A DNA stretch of 64,000 bases from Halovivax gelatinilyticus (lineage in GTDB: Archaea > Halobacteriota > Halobacteria > Halobacteriales > Natrialbaceae). This document shows positions 17,478-26,071 of this stretch, piece by piece; position 1 is the stretch's first letter; every line of letters begins with the position of its first letter. Made by a program: the position numbers and the translations under genes. The stretch is taken from positions 2,245,992 through 2,309,991 of the forward strand of contig NZ_CP101322.1 in NCBI RefSeq assembly GCF_024300625.1, written 5' to 3'. The notes under the pieces were generated by a model. The model was given only the letters and a program-made list of their open reading frames with translations. It ran no database searches and had not been told where the DNA came from.

Positions 17478-17562
17478 ACCGATCGTTGGACGCTGTGACT
17501 GACAGGGTAACGTGAGATTACCGATTCGGTGAGGGTGAGTCTTCCTGAAATAACCGCATATG

Positions 17563-17589
17563 TTATATAGGTAACGGCCGTTTGGCCGT
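17563..17589 (+). promoter_or_regulatory. Promoter and small hairpin before a micropeptide gene
   Basis: TTATATA (17563-17569) lies about 31 bases before the ATG at 17597. Between them ACGGCC-GTTT-GGCCGT (17574-17589) is a perfect 6-bp inverted repeat overlapping the expected transcription start, which could be an operator. Confidence 0.45.
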
Positions 17590-17596
17590 AACGTAT

Positions 17597-17674
17597 ATGC
17601 CACTCCGATTACTCATCGCGACGCTCTTGCTGGTCGGGGGGCCAGCACTGCTGCTGGCGCTCTTTCTGGCGTGA
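17597..17674 (+). CDS. 25-residue hydrophobic membrane micropeptide
   Basis: ATG at 17597 encodes MPLRLLIATLL followed by VGGPALLLALFLA and a stop. It is almost entirely one transmembrane helix with a single arginine at the N-side. A TATA box is correctly spaced upstream, and there is little 5' leader. It lies between argF and thrC with the same orientation. Peptides of this kind often modulate a membrane complex; partner and function are unknown. A short chance frame cannot be ruled out. Confidence 0.4.
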   Translation: MPLRLLIATLLLVGGPALLLALFLA

Positions 17675-17847
17675 GCGTCCTCAGGGGGTATCGAAACGGG
17701 ACTACAAAATCAGGCCGAACTGAGACAGAGGCGAAACGGTACTACCGATCGTCACCAGTGACAGCCGTACCGACGTCCGCGATCGCTTCGACCGAGATAC
17801 TGCCAGCATCGGCCGACTTTTTTAGCCAGAGCGCCTCAGCCGACCTG

Positions 17848-19107
17848 ATGGAGGTATCCGCCGATCCGCCCGTTCCGCCGGCCGTCGCCCGAGACGGCGT
17901 CTGGCTCGGTTGTATCGCGTGTGAGGAGTCGTTCGCCCCGTTTTCCGAGATCAGGTACGTCTGCGATTCGTGCGGCGGGTTGTTAGAGGTCCGCTACGTC
18001 GACCGGCCGTCGTTCGACGAATTCGACGGCCGCGGCGTCTGGCGCTACGGCGCCTCCTTACCGCTCGAGAAGAGCGTGACGATCGACGAGGGCGCGACGC
18101 CGCTGTATCGCGTGCCCGACCTGGCCGACGACGTCGGCGTGGAGACGTTGCGGATCAAACACGAGGGGATGAACCCGACCGGCTCGTTCAAAGATAGGGG
18201 GATGACCGTCGGCGTCGGCGTCGCCCGCGAACTCGGCGTCTCTCGGCTCGCGTGCGCTTCGACCGGAAACACGAGCGCGGCGCTTGCGGCGTACGGGTCG
18301 CGCGCGGAAATGGAGACGCTGGTGCTCCTGCCGACGGGCAAGGTAGCCGCCGGAAAGGTCGCCCAGGCGAGCCTCCACGGCGCGCGCATTCTCGAGGTCG
18401 ACGGGAACTTCGACGACTGTCTCGACCTCGTCCAGGCCCTCGCCGACCGCGGCGAGGCGTACCTGCTCAACTCGGTGAATCCGTTCAGGCTGGAGGGCCA
18501 GAAGACGATCGGGTTCGAGATCGTAGAGCGGTTCCTCGAAGACTACGGTACCGTCCCCGACCGGATCGTCCTCCCCGTCGGCAACGCGGGGAACACCGCG
18601 GCGCTGTACAAGGCGTTTCGCGAACTCGTCGGCGCCGGTGCGCTCTCGCCGACCGACGTGCCGAAACTGACCGGCGTCCAGGCCGAAGGTAGCGCTCCAC
18701 TGGTCGAGGCGATCGAACGCGGTGCCGACGAGGTCCGGCGCTGGGACGACGTCGAAACTCGAGCGACGGCGATCCGAATCGGCTACCCCGTAAACGCCCC
18801 GAAGGCGCTCCCGGGCATCCGCGAAACCGGCGGCACCGCGGTCGCGGTGACCGACGCGGCGATCACGGCCGCCCAGCGCGACCTCGCGGGCGCGGGAATC
18901 GGCGTCGAACCCGCCTCCGCCGCCTCGCTCGCCGGCCTCAGAACACTGCGCGACGAGGGCGTCGTCTCCGCCGACGAGCGCGTCGTCTGTCTCACGACCG
19001 GCCACCTGTTGAAAGATCCCGACGCGGCGGCCGAGGCGGGGACCGACCCCGAACCAGTCCCAGCGGCGCTCGACGGTGTTCTCGCTCACCTCGAAACTGA
19101 ACCGTGA
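17848..19107 (+). CDS. thrC: Threonine synthase
   Basis: Converts O-phosphohomoserine to threonine; PLP enzyme of fold type II, 419 residues. An N-terminal zinc ribbon is formed by CIAC (22-25) and CDSC (39-42). The Schiff-base lysine is in GMNPTGSFKDRGM (K115). The phosphate-binding glycine loop is VGNAGNTAALYKA. The ATG at 17848 is chosen because TTTTTTAG lies 23-30 bases upstream; a longer frame from 17671 would add 59 non-family residues. It pairs metabolically with the threonine aldolase at the window start. Confidence 0.93.
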   Translation: MEVSADPPVPPAVARDGVWLGCIACEESFAPFSEIRYVCDSCGGLLEVRYVDRPSFDEFDGRGVWRYGASLPLEKSVTIDEGATPLYRVPDLADDVGVETLRIKHEGMNPTGSFKDRGMTVGVGVARELGVSRLACASTGNTSAALAAYGSRAEMETLVLLPTGKVAAGKVAQASLHGARILEVDGNFDDCLDLVQALADRGEAYLLNSVNPFRLEGQKTIGFEIVERFLEDYGTVPDRIVLPVGNAGNTAALYKAFRELVGAGALSPTDVPKLTGVQAEGSAPLVEAIERGADEVRRWDDVETRATAIRIGYPVNAPKALPGIRETGGTAVAVTDAAITAAQRDLAGAGIGVEPASAASLAGLRTLRDEGVVSADERVVCLTTGHLLKDPDAAAEAGTDPEPVPAALDGVLAHLETEP

Positions 19108-19246
19108 ATGACACCGAATCGCGTTCCGTTCGACACATCACCCCCTCGACCGAGGGCGATTTATTCGGATAATCGAACGACTGATCGATGTCTGACGGAG
19201 GGCTGACTGAACCTTTTGTGACGGGCCGACGTACCGATTTCTCCCG

Positions 19247-19570
19247 ATGTCCGCCCAGCAACATCGCACCAGCCGAACCGTCGAGCGGGGTGAATCACTG
19301 CCTGACGACGCCGAGCGGTCGGTCCTCCGGGTCGCGCCCGTCGAGGACGTCGACGAGGGCCGACCCGGACTCGCCGCCGAGATCGAACGCACGCAGTTGC
19401 GCGTCACGGTCAGCGCCTTAGCGCGGGAATTGGAGGCGCGCGAACGCCGTCACGCGGAGATCGTTCACCGCTACGAACAGGTGCTCGCCGATCGATCGGC
19501 CGACGAATCGGACCGGCCGTCGCGCTCGCGTCGCTCCCGTCTCACGCGGTTGCTCGTCCCCGGCGAGTAA
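19247..19570 (+). CDS. Conserved hypothetical coiled-coil protein, 107 aa
   Basis: No family recognised with confidence. The centre (about 40-85) is a charged helix (AEIERTQLRVTVSALARELE, then ARERRHAEIVHRYEQVLA) likely to form a coiled coil. The C-terminus is Arg/Ser rich. It is followed closely by serA on the opposite strand, converging. Composition fits a cytosolic haloarchaeal protein; the N-terminal 25 residues look disordered. Confidence 0.55.
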   Translation: MSAQQHRTSRTVERGESLPDDAERSVLRVAPVEDVDEGRPGLAAEIERTQLRVTVSALARELEARERRHAEIVHRYEQVLADRSADESDRPSRSRRSRLTRLLVPGE

Positions 19571-19607
19571 TTCGACACCAGAAACTCGCGTCCCCTCGTT
19601 CGTCAGT

Positions 19608-21188
19608 TCACGTAGAGAGCGTCAGGTAGCGAACGTCGATGATCCGGTCGTCGGCCTCGAGATCCGTGCGGGCGGCGTTTGGAACCTCGCTGTCGACGTT
19701 GTAGACGGTGAGCGCCTCGCCGCCGATGGCCTCGCGAGCGTTGAACATCCCGGCGATGTTGACGTCGTGGTCGCCCATGACGCTCCCGATGAGTCCGATG
19801 ACGCCGGGTTCGTCGGCGTTGCGCGTGACGACCATCTTGCCGTGAGGGATCGCGTCGACGCGGTAGTCGTCGATGCGGACGATCCGCTGGTCGTCACCGG
19901 CGAAGAGCGTGCCGTCGACCGTGCGGTCGGTGGTTCCGTTCGAGACGGTCACCGAGAGGAGACTCTGGAAGTCCTCGGTCTGGTGGGTCTTCGATTCGAC
20001 GACCTCGACGCCGCGGTCGTCGGCGATCTGCGGGGCGTTGACGGCGTTGACCTGCCATTCCAGTGGCGAGAAGACGCCTTCGAGCGCGCTCGCGGTGACG
20101 AACTCGACGTCCTCGTCGGCCAACTCTCCCTCGTAGGTGACCTCGACGCGCTCGATTCGCCCGTCGAGCAGCTGTGAGGCGACGGTGCCCGCCGTCTCGG
20201 CTAACTCGACGTAGGGGGCGAGCCGTCCGAACGCGGCCTCGTCGATCGACGGCGCGTTGAGCGCGTTCGCGACGGGCTCGTTCGCCAGAGCGGCGACGAC
20301 CTGCTCGGCGGTGGAGGTCGCGACGTTCGTCTGGGCCGCCTCCGTCGAGGCGCCGAGGTGAGGCGTGAGGACGATATCCTCGACGTCGAGTAGCGGCGAG
20401 TCCGCCGAGAGCGGCTCCTCGGCGAAGACGTCGAGGGCGGCACCGGCGAGCGTCCCGTCGTCGACCGCGGCGGCGAGCGCCGCCTCGTCGACGATGCCGC
20501 CCCGGCCGACGTTTATCAGGTAGCCGCCCGCGAGCGATTCGAGTTCGGACTCGCCGATGAGCCCCTCCGTTTCGGGCGTCAGCGGCGTGTGTATCGTGAG
20601 GACGTCCGCCGTCTCGAGACACGTCTCGAGGTCGACGAGCGTCGCGCCCAATCGGTCGGCGCGCTCTTCGGCGATGTAGGGATCGAACGCGACGATGTCC
20701 ATCCCGAGCGGGTCGAGCTTCTTCGCGACCTCCTGGCCGACCCGACCGAGACCGACGACCCCGAGCGTCCGGCCGTTGAGTTCGGTGCCGAGGAAGTCGC
20801 CCTTGGCCCACTCGCCGGCTTTCAGTCGGCCGTGAGCCTGCGGGATCGAGCGCGCGGCGGCGAACGTCATCGCGACGGTGTGTTCGGCCGCGGCGCGGAC
20901 GTTGCCTTCTGGTGCGTTGGCCACGATGACACCCCGGTCGGTCGCCGCCTCGATGTCGATGTTGTCCACGCCGATGCCCGCCCGGCCGACGATGACGAGC
21001 TCGTCGCCGGCCTCGAGTACCTCGCGCGTCACCTCGGTCCCTGAGCGGACGATCAGCGCGTTCGCGTCGGCGGCGGCCTCGAGGAGCGCGTCCCCCTCGA
21101 GGTCGTAGCCCGTCCGGACCTCGTGGCCCGCCTCGCGGAGGACGTCCAGCCCGGCGTCAGCGATCGGATCGGTGACCAGTACCTGCAT
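19608..21188 (-). CDS. serA: D-3-phosphoglycerate dehydrogenase
   Basis: First step of serine synthesis: oxidises 3-phosphoglycerate with NAD. 526 residues, the long archaeal/bacterial form. The NAD-binding VVGLGRVGQEVAKKLD is near residues 145-160, GRGGIVDEAAL near 235, and the catalytic His region LTPHLGASTEAAQ near 280. An intervening ASB-like domain (about 320-440) is followed by a C-terminal ACT domain (about 450-526, GVIGLIGSVMGDHDVNIAGM), the usual site of serine feedback. serB lies 2.6 kb away. Confidence 0.95.
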   Translation of the reverse strand: MQVLVTDPIADAGLDVLREAGHEVRTGYDLEGDALLEAAADANALIVRSGTEVTREVLEAGDELVIVGRAGIGVDNIDIEAATDRGVIVANAPEGNVRAAAEHTVAMTFAAARSIPQAHGRLKAGEWAKGDFLGTELNGRTLGVVGLGRVGQEVAKKLDPLGMDIVAFDPYIAEERADRLGATLVDLETCLETADVLTIHTPLTPETEGLIGESELESLAGGYLINVGRGGIVDEAALAAAVDDGTLAGAALDVFAEEPLSADSPLLDVEDIVLTPHLGASTEAAQTNVATSTAEQVVAALANEPVANALNAPSIDEAAFGRLAPYVELAETAGTVASQLLDGRIERVEVTYEGELADEDVEFVTASALEGVFSPLEWQVNAVNAPQIADDRGVEVVESKTHQTEDFQSLLSVTVSNGTTDRTVDGTLFAGDDQRIVRIDDYRVDAIPHGKMVVTRNADEPGVIGLIGSVMGDHDVNIAGMFNAREAIGGEALTVYNVDSEVPNAARTDLEADDRIIDVRYLTLST

Positions 21189-21336
21189 GGCTGAGTTAAT
21201 CGGGTGCGCGAGGTAAACAGTTGCGGAGGTCGCAGTATTGACGGATCGCAGAACGGGTGGATCGATTCACTCGCGTGTATCTCGAACGATGCGAGGCGGG
21301 CGGCTACGCCGAACCTCTCGTTCCGGCGTTGAATCG

Positions 21337-21540
21337 TTATCTGTCAGTCTGTCTAACACCTTCCTTCCTGTCATGTTCGGCTAGTTTGTCGAGCCGGTCG
21401 GCGACGCTCCGATACTCACGAAGGTCCGGCAGTCTCACCGGCCGGTTGTCCGTCGTCTCGACGTGGATCGTTCCGTATCCCGCGACCCGTGCAGTGATCC
21501 CACGCTCGATCGAATACTGAATCCCCACACCGGGCCCACA
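21337..21540 (-). pseudogene. Remnant of a PH-like (bPH/DUF304-type) domain gene
   Basis: On the minus strand a frame reads IERGITARVAGYGTIHVET followed by RPVRLPDLREYRSVADRLDKL and a stop. This resembles the middle of a membrane-flanked bacterial-type PH domain (the IxxG..GRVxGYGTIxV pattern). The membrane helices and the rest of the domain are missing: upstream, the same frame turns into non-homologous Ser/Arg-rich sequence. It sits beside the promoter of a toxin-antitoxin pair, so it was probably cut by that insertion. Homology is judged by eye only. Confidence 0.35.
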
Positions 21541-21561
21541 TCCTCGTACTATTGGACGAGC

Positions 21562-21570
21562 CTTTAAAAA
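21562..21570 (+). promoter_or_regulatory. TATA box of the DUF433/DUF5615 operon
   Basis: CTTTAAAAA centred 27 bases before the ATG at 21593 indicates a leaderless transcript for the toxin-antitoxin pair. Confidence 0.5.
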
Positions 21571-21592
21571 CGAACGAGCACAATACGATGTC

Positions 21593-21844
21593 ATGAGTGG
21601 ACGGGATATCGTTCGCGACGACCGACACAGCGACGGAGCGCCGACGATCGGTGAGACCGGAATTCGGGTGGTCAACGTCGCTAGTGCGTACGAACACAGT
21701 GGATACTCACCGGACGAAATCGTCGACCTCTACCCGGCACTGTCTCTCGCGGACGTCCACACGGCACTCGCGTTTTACTATGCCAATATCGATGAGTTTC
21801 GCGATGCCATGGCCGACGACTCCGGTCACGCCACGACGGTATGA
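21593..21844 (+). CDS. DUF433-family antitoxin
   Basis: 83 residues. The core GIRVVNVASAYEHSGYSPDEIVDLYPALSL is broken here only to stay readable as two parts: GIRVVNVASAYEHSGYSPDE and IVDLYPALSLADVHTALAFY. Both show the DUF433 pattern: a strand, then an HTH-like unit that selects helices by the YP.L...V..AL signature. In many archaea and bacteria such proteins precede a DUF5615 toxin, as here (overlap of four bases). They bind DNA and neutralise the toxin. Expected to autoregulate the operon. Confidence 0.8.
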   Translation: MSGRDIVRDDRHSDGAPTIGETGIRVVNVASAYEHSGYSPDEIVDLYPALSLADVHTALAFYYANIDEFRDAMADDSGHATTV

Positions 21845-22161
21845 TATACGCGGACGAAAACGTCTGGGTTCCAGTTGCCGAGGGTCTCGAACGTCGCGGG
21901 TGGGAGGTGACGACGGCACTCGAGGAGGGGACGCTCGGGTTTTCCGATGCTGAACATATCGAGTACGCTGCAGAGCACGGATGGACAATTTTGGCGTTCG
22001 ACGACGACTTCCTCTCACTCGCCGATGCGACCGCTGCCCATCCCGGAATTGTGTTCATCCCACAGCACGGACGAACCGTCGGTGAGTTGGTGCAACGAAT
22101 CGATGCTACGCTTCAGCACCACCGGGACCAAGATCTCCACCGAACGATCGTCTTCGCGTGA
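21841..22161 (+). CDS. DUF5615 PIN-like toxin
   Basis: 106 residues of the PIN-like nuclease superfamily, Mut7-C/DUF5615 type. The acidic motif YADENVW (3-9) and FDDDFLSL (about 53-60) supply the metal-binding Asp/Glu residues. A C-terminal region VGELVQRIDATLQHH follows. The ATG overlaps the stop of the DUF433 gene (ATGA). Predicted RNase toxin; target unknown. Confidence 0.8.
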   Translation: MIYADENVWVPVAEGLERRGWEVTTALEEGTLGFSDAEHIEYAAEHGWTILAFDDDFLSLADATAAHPGIVFIPQHGRTVGELVQRIDATLQHHRDQDLHRTIVFA

Positions 22162-22573
22162 ACGATCCTCACTTTGGTGATTACGTGACGAAATCGACCG
22201 GTGTGTGAGTATAGGAACTGACCTGGAGAGGAGGGCTCACCGGGAAGCTGGGGGCAACGATCGAAGATATTGGCCAGCGTATCGACGAAAACATACGCGT
22301 GCTACCGGGATAGCGGTCCGTAGCGGGGACTGCGGTGGTACGTAAACTTTGGGTACGGATGGAATCAATCCAACGGCACACCCGTTGTCCATGCCGAGGT
22401 TTCCGTCACAGCTGCTCCGGTATCCGTTGCGATCGGGCGTGTGCAACCGTCGGTCGCCATTCCTCCGTCGGGCTAGCCACCACTGTCGTTGCCGTACGAA
22501 TAGAGCCGGACCACGCACCTTCTTTGGGTGAAAACCGTCGCATCCATCGTTGCTCGACTGGCCGACGCTTCGC
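22162..22573. other. 412-bp stretch without a supported gene
   Basis: Several short frames exist on the minus strand but each breaks after 60-90 codons and none shows a consistent haloarchaeal codon pattern throughout. A short minus-strand piece (MATDGCTRPIATDTGAAV then a stop) and a hydrophobic fragment in another frame suggest a decayed gene between the toxin gene and the YeeE-like transporter. No structured RNA or repeat was recognised. Confidence 0.3.
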
Positions 22574-23032
22574 TCAATCGCCAGCCGCGACGTCCGCCCT
22601 GTCCGCGGCCCGCGCCGACCGCCAGTACCCCTGCGCGTACGCGCCGAGGAACATGCCGGCGATCGCGACGAGGATTGGGTAGTTGCCGACGCCGACGCTG
22701 GCGTAGGCCGCGCCGGGACAGATACCCGACAGCCCCCAGCCGACGCCGAAGATCGTCCCGCCGTAGAGGACGTTGCGATCCATCGACTTCAGCCGCCGGC
22801 CGTAGGGCGTTCCCGTGAGCGGCGCCACCCGACCGGATCGCGAGGCGATCCCGATGACGATCATCGTGACCACGCCCGCACCGCCCATCACGAACGCCAG
22901 CCCGAGGTCGCTAAATTGCAAGAATGCCAGGACGACTTCCGGATGGGTCATGTGACTCACCGCGAGCCCGACGCCGAAGAGCAGCCCACCGACGAAGATT
23001 AGCGGCATGAAGAGTGGACTCTGGTCGCTCAC
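22574..23032 (-). CDS. YeeE/YedE-family sulfur transporter subunit, second half
   Basis: 152 residues with about four transmembrane segments. GGLLFGVGLAVSHMTHPEVV and GVGWGLSGICPGAAYASVG carry the conserved G-rich and Cys-containing motifs of the YeeE/YedE (thiosulfate transport-like) family. The start is a GTG overlapping the stop of the small ORF upstream (GTGA). With the gene at 23166-23693 it forms a two-part transporter, each part roughly half of the bacterial single-chain protein. Probable role: import of a sulfur compound, fitting the metX/metY genes nearby. Confidence 0.8.
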   Translation of the reverse strand: MSDQSPLFMPLIFVGGLLFGVGLAVSHMTHPEVVLAFLQFSDLGLAFVMGGAGVVTMIVIGIASRSGRVAPLTGTPYGRRLKSMDRNVLYGGTIFGVGWGLSGICPGAAYASVGVGNYPILVAIAGMFLGAYAQGYWRSARAADRADVAAGD

Positions 23033-23169
23033 AGCGCTGCCCTCCGTTCGGGCCAGTGGCCCGTTCGTTTTCTCCGAGGTGCGAGCGAAGCGAGGGCCTC
23101 GCTTACCTCACGGGCTTCGCCCGTTCGGATTTTTCGAGACGGTCGCGTTGCTCCCGTCTCGTTACTCAT
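23029..23169 (-). CDS. Arg/Lys-rich bridging ORF inside the YeeE pair (46 aa)
   Basis: Starts ATGAGTAACG overlapping the stop of the upstream YeeE gene (ATGA). It ends TGA overlapping the GTG start of the downstream one, so it couples the two transporter genes translationally at both ends. The product (KIRTGEAREVSEALASLAPR in the middle) is basic, unlike normal haloarchaeal proteins, and is encoded by DNA full of short inverted repeats. It may be a repeat element that has been kept in an open frame, not a functional protein. Confidence 0.3.
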   Translation of the reverse strand: MSNETGATRPSRKIRTGEAREVSEALASLAPRRKRTGHWPERRAAL

Positions 23170-23693
23170 GGCTGCACCCCCATCGCCATCACGACCTGCG
23201 CCGTTCCGATCGCGACGAGGACGAACGTGGCGACGTTGACGATCGAAGTTTGTGAGAACGAGCCGACGCCGCAGACGCCGTGACCCGACGTACAGCCCTT
23301 GCCGAGGCGGGTGCCGACGCCGACGAGAAAGCCGCCGGCGAGCAGGCGCCACAGCTGGACGTCGGTCTGCCAGGCGGCCGCTTCGAAGCCGACCTCCCAG
23401 ACGGGGTTCAGGATCAGGAACCAGTAGCCGGCGGCGCCGAGAACGATCCCCGCGGTGAAGACGACGCGCCAGTCGCGCGAGGCGAGAAAGCGTGACTGCT
23501 GGAATCGCGACTGGTTCGAAACGTAACTCAGCGTCGTCTCGAGGAACGTGCTCGCCCCGGCGATGATGGCGGTCCCCAGGTAGACGACCGCGATCCCAAG
23601 GCCGATGAACGCGCCCCCGACCGCGTACCGGGTGATTCCCTCCGGAAAGAGCTCGCCGTAGGTGACGAGTGGGAGAAGTTCGAGTGCGGACAT
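23166..23693 (-). CDS. YeeE/YedE-family sulfur transporter subunit, first half
   Basis: 175 residues, four to five transmembrane segments. The motif RLGKGCTSGHGVCGVGSFS near residue 140 is the diagnostic Cys/Gly loop of YeeE/YedE proteins, where cysteines handle thiosulfate or sulfide by family. The ATG at 23693 is preferred to a GTG three codons upstream. First gene of the three-ORF unit on the minus strand and divergent from serB. Confidence 0.82.
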   Translation of the reverse strand: MSALELLPLVTYGELFPEGITRYAVGGAFIGLGIAVVYLGTAIIAGASTFLETTLSYVSNQSRFQQSRFLASRDWRVVFTAGIVLGAAGYWFLILNPVWEVGFEAAAWQTDVQLWRLLAGGFLVGVGTRLGKGCTSGHGVCGVGSFSQTSIVNVATFVLVAIGTAQVVMAMGVQP

Positions 23694-23828
23694 ACTGACC
23701 ACTATCGGCCGGAGCCCTAATCGATTGACGGTTGCGACAACGTCGGGTGGGTACCTGCGACGCTCCCGGGGATCGACGATATCGCGCGAACGTAAACTGG
23801 TAAATCGTCGCCGCTCGAACCGACACCC

Positions 23829-24470
23829 ATGACGCTCGTCGCCTTCGACTTCGATGGGACGCTTTCTGATTCAGAGATGACGGTGTTACTCGGTGACCGG
23901 TGTGACGTCGCCGACGAGATGGCCGTGATCACCGAGCGGGCGATGAACGACGAGATCGATTACGCGACGAGTCTGCGCGAGCGCGCGGCGCTTCTGGCCG
24001 GCCTCGACGAATCCGAGGCGGCGGCCGCCTACGACGCCGTTTCGCTTCGACCCGGCGCGGCGTCGCTGATCGGCGCGTTGAACGAGGCCGATCACCGGAC
24101 TGCAATCCTGACCGGCGGCTTCCAGCGGGGAGTCGAAGCGGCGCTCGACCGCGAGGGCGTGACCGTCGATCACGTCGTGGCGAACCGGCTGCCGATCGAC
24201 GGGGGCGAACTCACCGGCGAGGTCGAGGGGCCGCTGATCGAGGGCACCAAAGACGACGCGCTCGCCGACCTGGCGCGCGATCACTCCGTCTCGCTGGCCG
24301 ACACCGTCGCCGTCGGTGACGGCGCGAACGACCGTCCGATGCTCCGGGTCGCGGGCCTGGCCGTCGGCTTCGATCCCAAACCGGCGGTCGAGTCGGCCTG
24401 CGACCTGACCGTCGCCTCGATGGCCGAACTGCGAGAACGCTTCGTCGACGAGGAACTCCTCTCGGCGTGA
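23829..24470 (+). CDS. serB: Phosphoserine phosphatase (HAD family)
   Basis: Final step of serine synthesis from phosphoserine. 213 residues. HAD motif I FDFDGTLSDS (6-15) has the nucleophile Asp, motif II ILTGGF, motif III lysine in GTKDDAL, and motif IV VGDGANDRPML. These match SerB-type phosphatases. ATG at 23829. Serine-pathway partners in the window are serA and possibly the class V aminotransferase. Another small-molecule HAD phosphatase is a less likely alternative. Confidence 0.85.
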   Translation: MTLVAFDFDGTLSDSEMTVLLGDRCDVADEMAVITERAMNDEIDYATSLRERAALLAGLDESEAAAAYDAVSLRPGAASLIGALNEADHRTAILTGGFQRGVEAALDREGVTVDHVVANRLPIDGGELTGEVEGPLIEGTKDDALADLARDHSVSLADTVAVGDGANDRPMLRVAGLAVGFDPKPAVESACDLTVASMAELRERFVDEELLSA

Positions 24471-24801
24471 CCGCGAGTAATCACGTACTGTCTCTGAATC
24501 GGACCTCGATCGTCACGTTCTGCCTCGACGAGCTTCGATTCACCTCGATCGATCTCCGTCCGTGATAGGTAATCCATCATTTCGGGATCGACTACCCGCT
24601 GAAACGACTCTCGGTGGCTGACAAACGCTCGAGTAATGAGCTCTCCGTCTCGGTTTCGGCCCCCTGACATGCCGGTATGCGAGATCCTCGCACGTTCGAA
24701 TCGGCCGTCGCGCCGACAGGTAATGGCCCGATAGCCTCAGCGAAAACGACCGATTATCGAACGGAAGGGCTTATTTACTCACCTCCGAGTAGCATTATTC
24801 G

Positions 24802-25215
24802 ATGATGTGGCAAGATTTCGTTTTCATGATCGGTAGCGGCCTCTCGATCGGCTTTCTGGCACCGACCCTTCGGGACGCGAGCGCCCGCGTCCCGCTCGGA
24901 ACGAGCGTCCCGTCGATGGCGATCGGTGTCGTCTACGGCATCACGTTCGCGACGCTGGGAATGACGTTCTCAGCGCTCGGCGCGTTCGCGGCCGGAATGA
25001 TGTGGTCGCTCATCGCGATCGTCCGGTCGCCGACGCCGGACCGTCCGACGCCCACGCGACGCGAACGCATTCAACTTCTCGGACGAGACGCGCTGCGCTG
25101 GAGCGAGCGACGGATCGGCCGGTACGTCCCGACCGTCGACGGATACCGTTACGACGCCTATCGACACGAGACGTCGACCGATCACGCCCGGGACCGCGGC
25201 CACGCCGCCGATTGA
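24802..25215 (+). CDS. Haloarchaeal membrane protein of unknown function, 137 aa
   Basis: Two hydrophobic segments near the N-terminus (about 7-25 and 36-72, with Gly and Thr in TFATLGMTFSALGAFAAGMM) are followed by a charged cytosolic tail rich in R, D and T. CTTATTTA lies about 27-33 bases before the ATG, so a leaderless start is likely; there are two adjacent ATG codons. It converges on a DUF7978-like gene. No family assigned. Confidence 0.6.
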   Translation: MMWQDFVFMIGSGLSIGFLAPTLRDASARVPLGTSVPSMAIGVVYGITFATLGMTFSALGAFAAGMMWSLIAIVRSPTPDRPTPTRRERIQLLGRDALRWSERRIGRYVPTVDGYRYDAYRHETSTDHARDRGHAAD

Positions 25216-25216
25216 G

Positions 25217-25906
25217 TTACGCGCTCTCTTTCGTCCTCGTTTCCGAACGAACTCTCCCGTCACCCCATCGAGATCGCGCGACGGCGAGGAGTCCGCCGGT
25301 AGCCGCGAACGCCGCTGGCCAGACGAGACCGGCGTACAGCGCGGCGTCGGAGACGGACGGACTGATCACCTCCTGGGTTTCGGGTGGCGACCACGTCGCG
25401 AGCGTCGCAGCGGCGACGACGAGAACGAAGTAGCCGGGAACGAGTAGCAGCGACGCGACGATCGACTCGGGGATCGATCGCGTATCGGCGTACGAGGCGG
25501 TGGCGTAGCCGGCGACGACGATGACGCCGAACGCGAAGAGGTGAAACGCCGGAGATCTGGCGCTGGCTGAAATCGCGTACACCACGACGAAGTCTCCGGT
25601 GGCGATCGACTCGTCGTCCAGCTGCAGTTCCGTCCCGAGCGCCACCAGTACGGTCCACACCGCCTCGATCGCGACGTGGGGGAGCGATTCGTTTTGAAAT
25701 CCAGGGCCGCCGCCCTGGCGGAAGCTGTGTGCCATCGCGAGGGTCGTCAGCGTCGTCAATGCGAACGCGCCCGCCCCGGTGAGGATGGCACCGACGAGAG
25801 GGAGCCGAGTGACGATCGATGCGCCTCCGTTGTCGGAATCGTCCGGCGGATCGGACTCGTCGTCGTTGACAGGGCCGCCGTGGCGATAGGTGGGCGTTTC
25901 GGCCAT
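25217..25906 (-). CDS. DUF7978-like membrane protein, copy 1
   Basis: 229 residues. A hydrophilic N-terminus with YRHGGP is followed by five or six hydrophobic segments, including GAFALTTLTTLAMAHSF and a VVVAAATLATW block. It ends with a short basic/acidic tail. It resembles the protein at 27303-28001 in length, the HGGP start motif, the EAVWTVLVALGT segment (EAAWTVLVNLGT in the other) and the ALYAGLVWPAAFA segment (VVYAGIVWPAVFA), so the two are paralogs flanking mscS. Function unknown; a permease-like role is only a guess. Confidence 0.7.
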   Translation of the reverse strand: MAETPTYRHGGPVNDDESDPPDDSDNGGASIVTRLPLVGAILTGAGAFALTTLTTLAMAHSFRQGGGPGFQNESLPHVAIEAVWTVLVALGTELQLDDESIATGDFVVVYAISASARSPAFHLFAFGVIVVAGYATASYADTRSIPESIVASLLLVPGYFVLVVAAATLATWSPPETQEVISPSVSDAALYAGLVWPAAFAATGGLLAVARSRWGDGRVRSETRTKESA

Positions 25907-26071
25907 ACCCTCTCCTATTTGGGTACGATAATGAACGTGGTGATGTAAACGGGTCCGATCGACGCGGTATCGGTCTGGCGAGCGCTCCCTCTTCAACCGT
26001 TCACCCGTGCAGCCGCGGACGGATCGACACTGAAGAATTATACCGCTCCCGTTAGAACTCGGAGCTATCCA

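Noticed and set aside
22237-22518. Minus-strand frames between the DUF5615 gene and the YeeE genes
   Set aside because: Several frames broken by stops, none with a consistent codon pattern; perhaps a decayed gene but not identifiable.
24471-24670. Minus-strand frame after serB starting MSGGRNRDGELITRAFVSHR
   Set aside because: It runs on into serB in an antisense frame and matches no family; too weak to call a gene.
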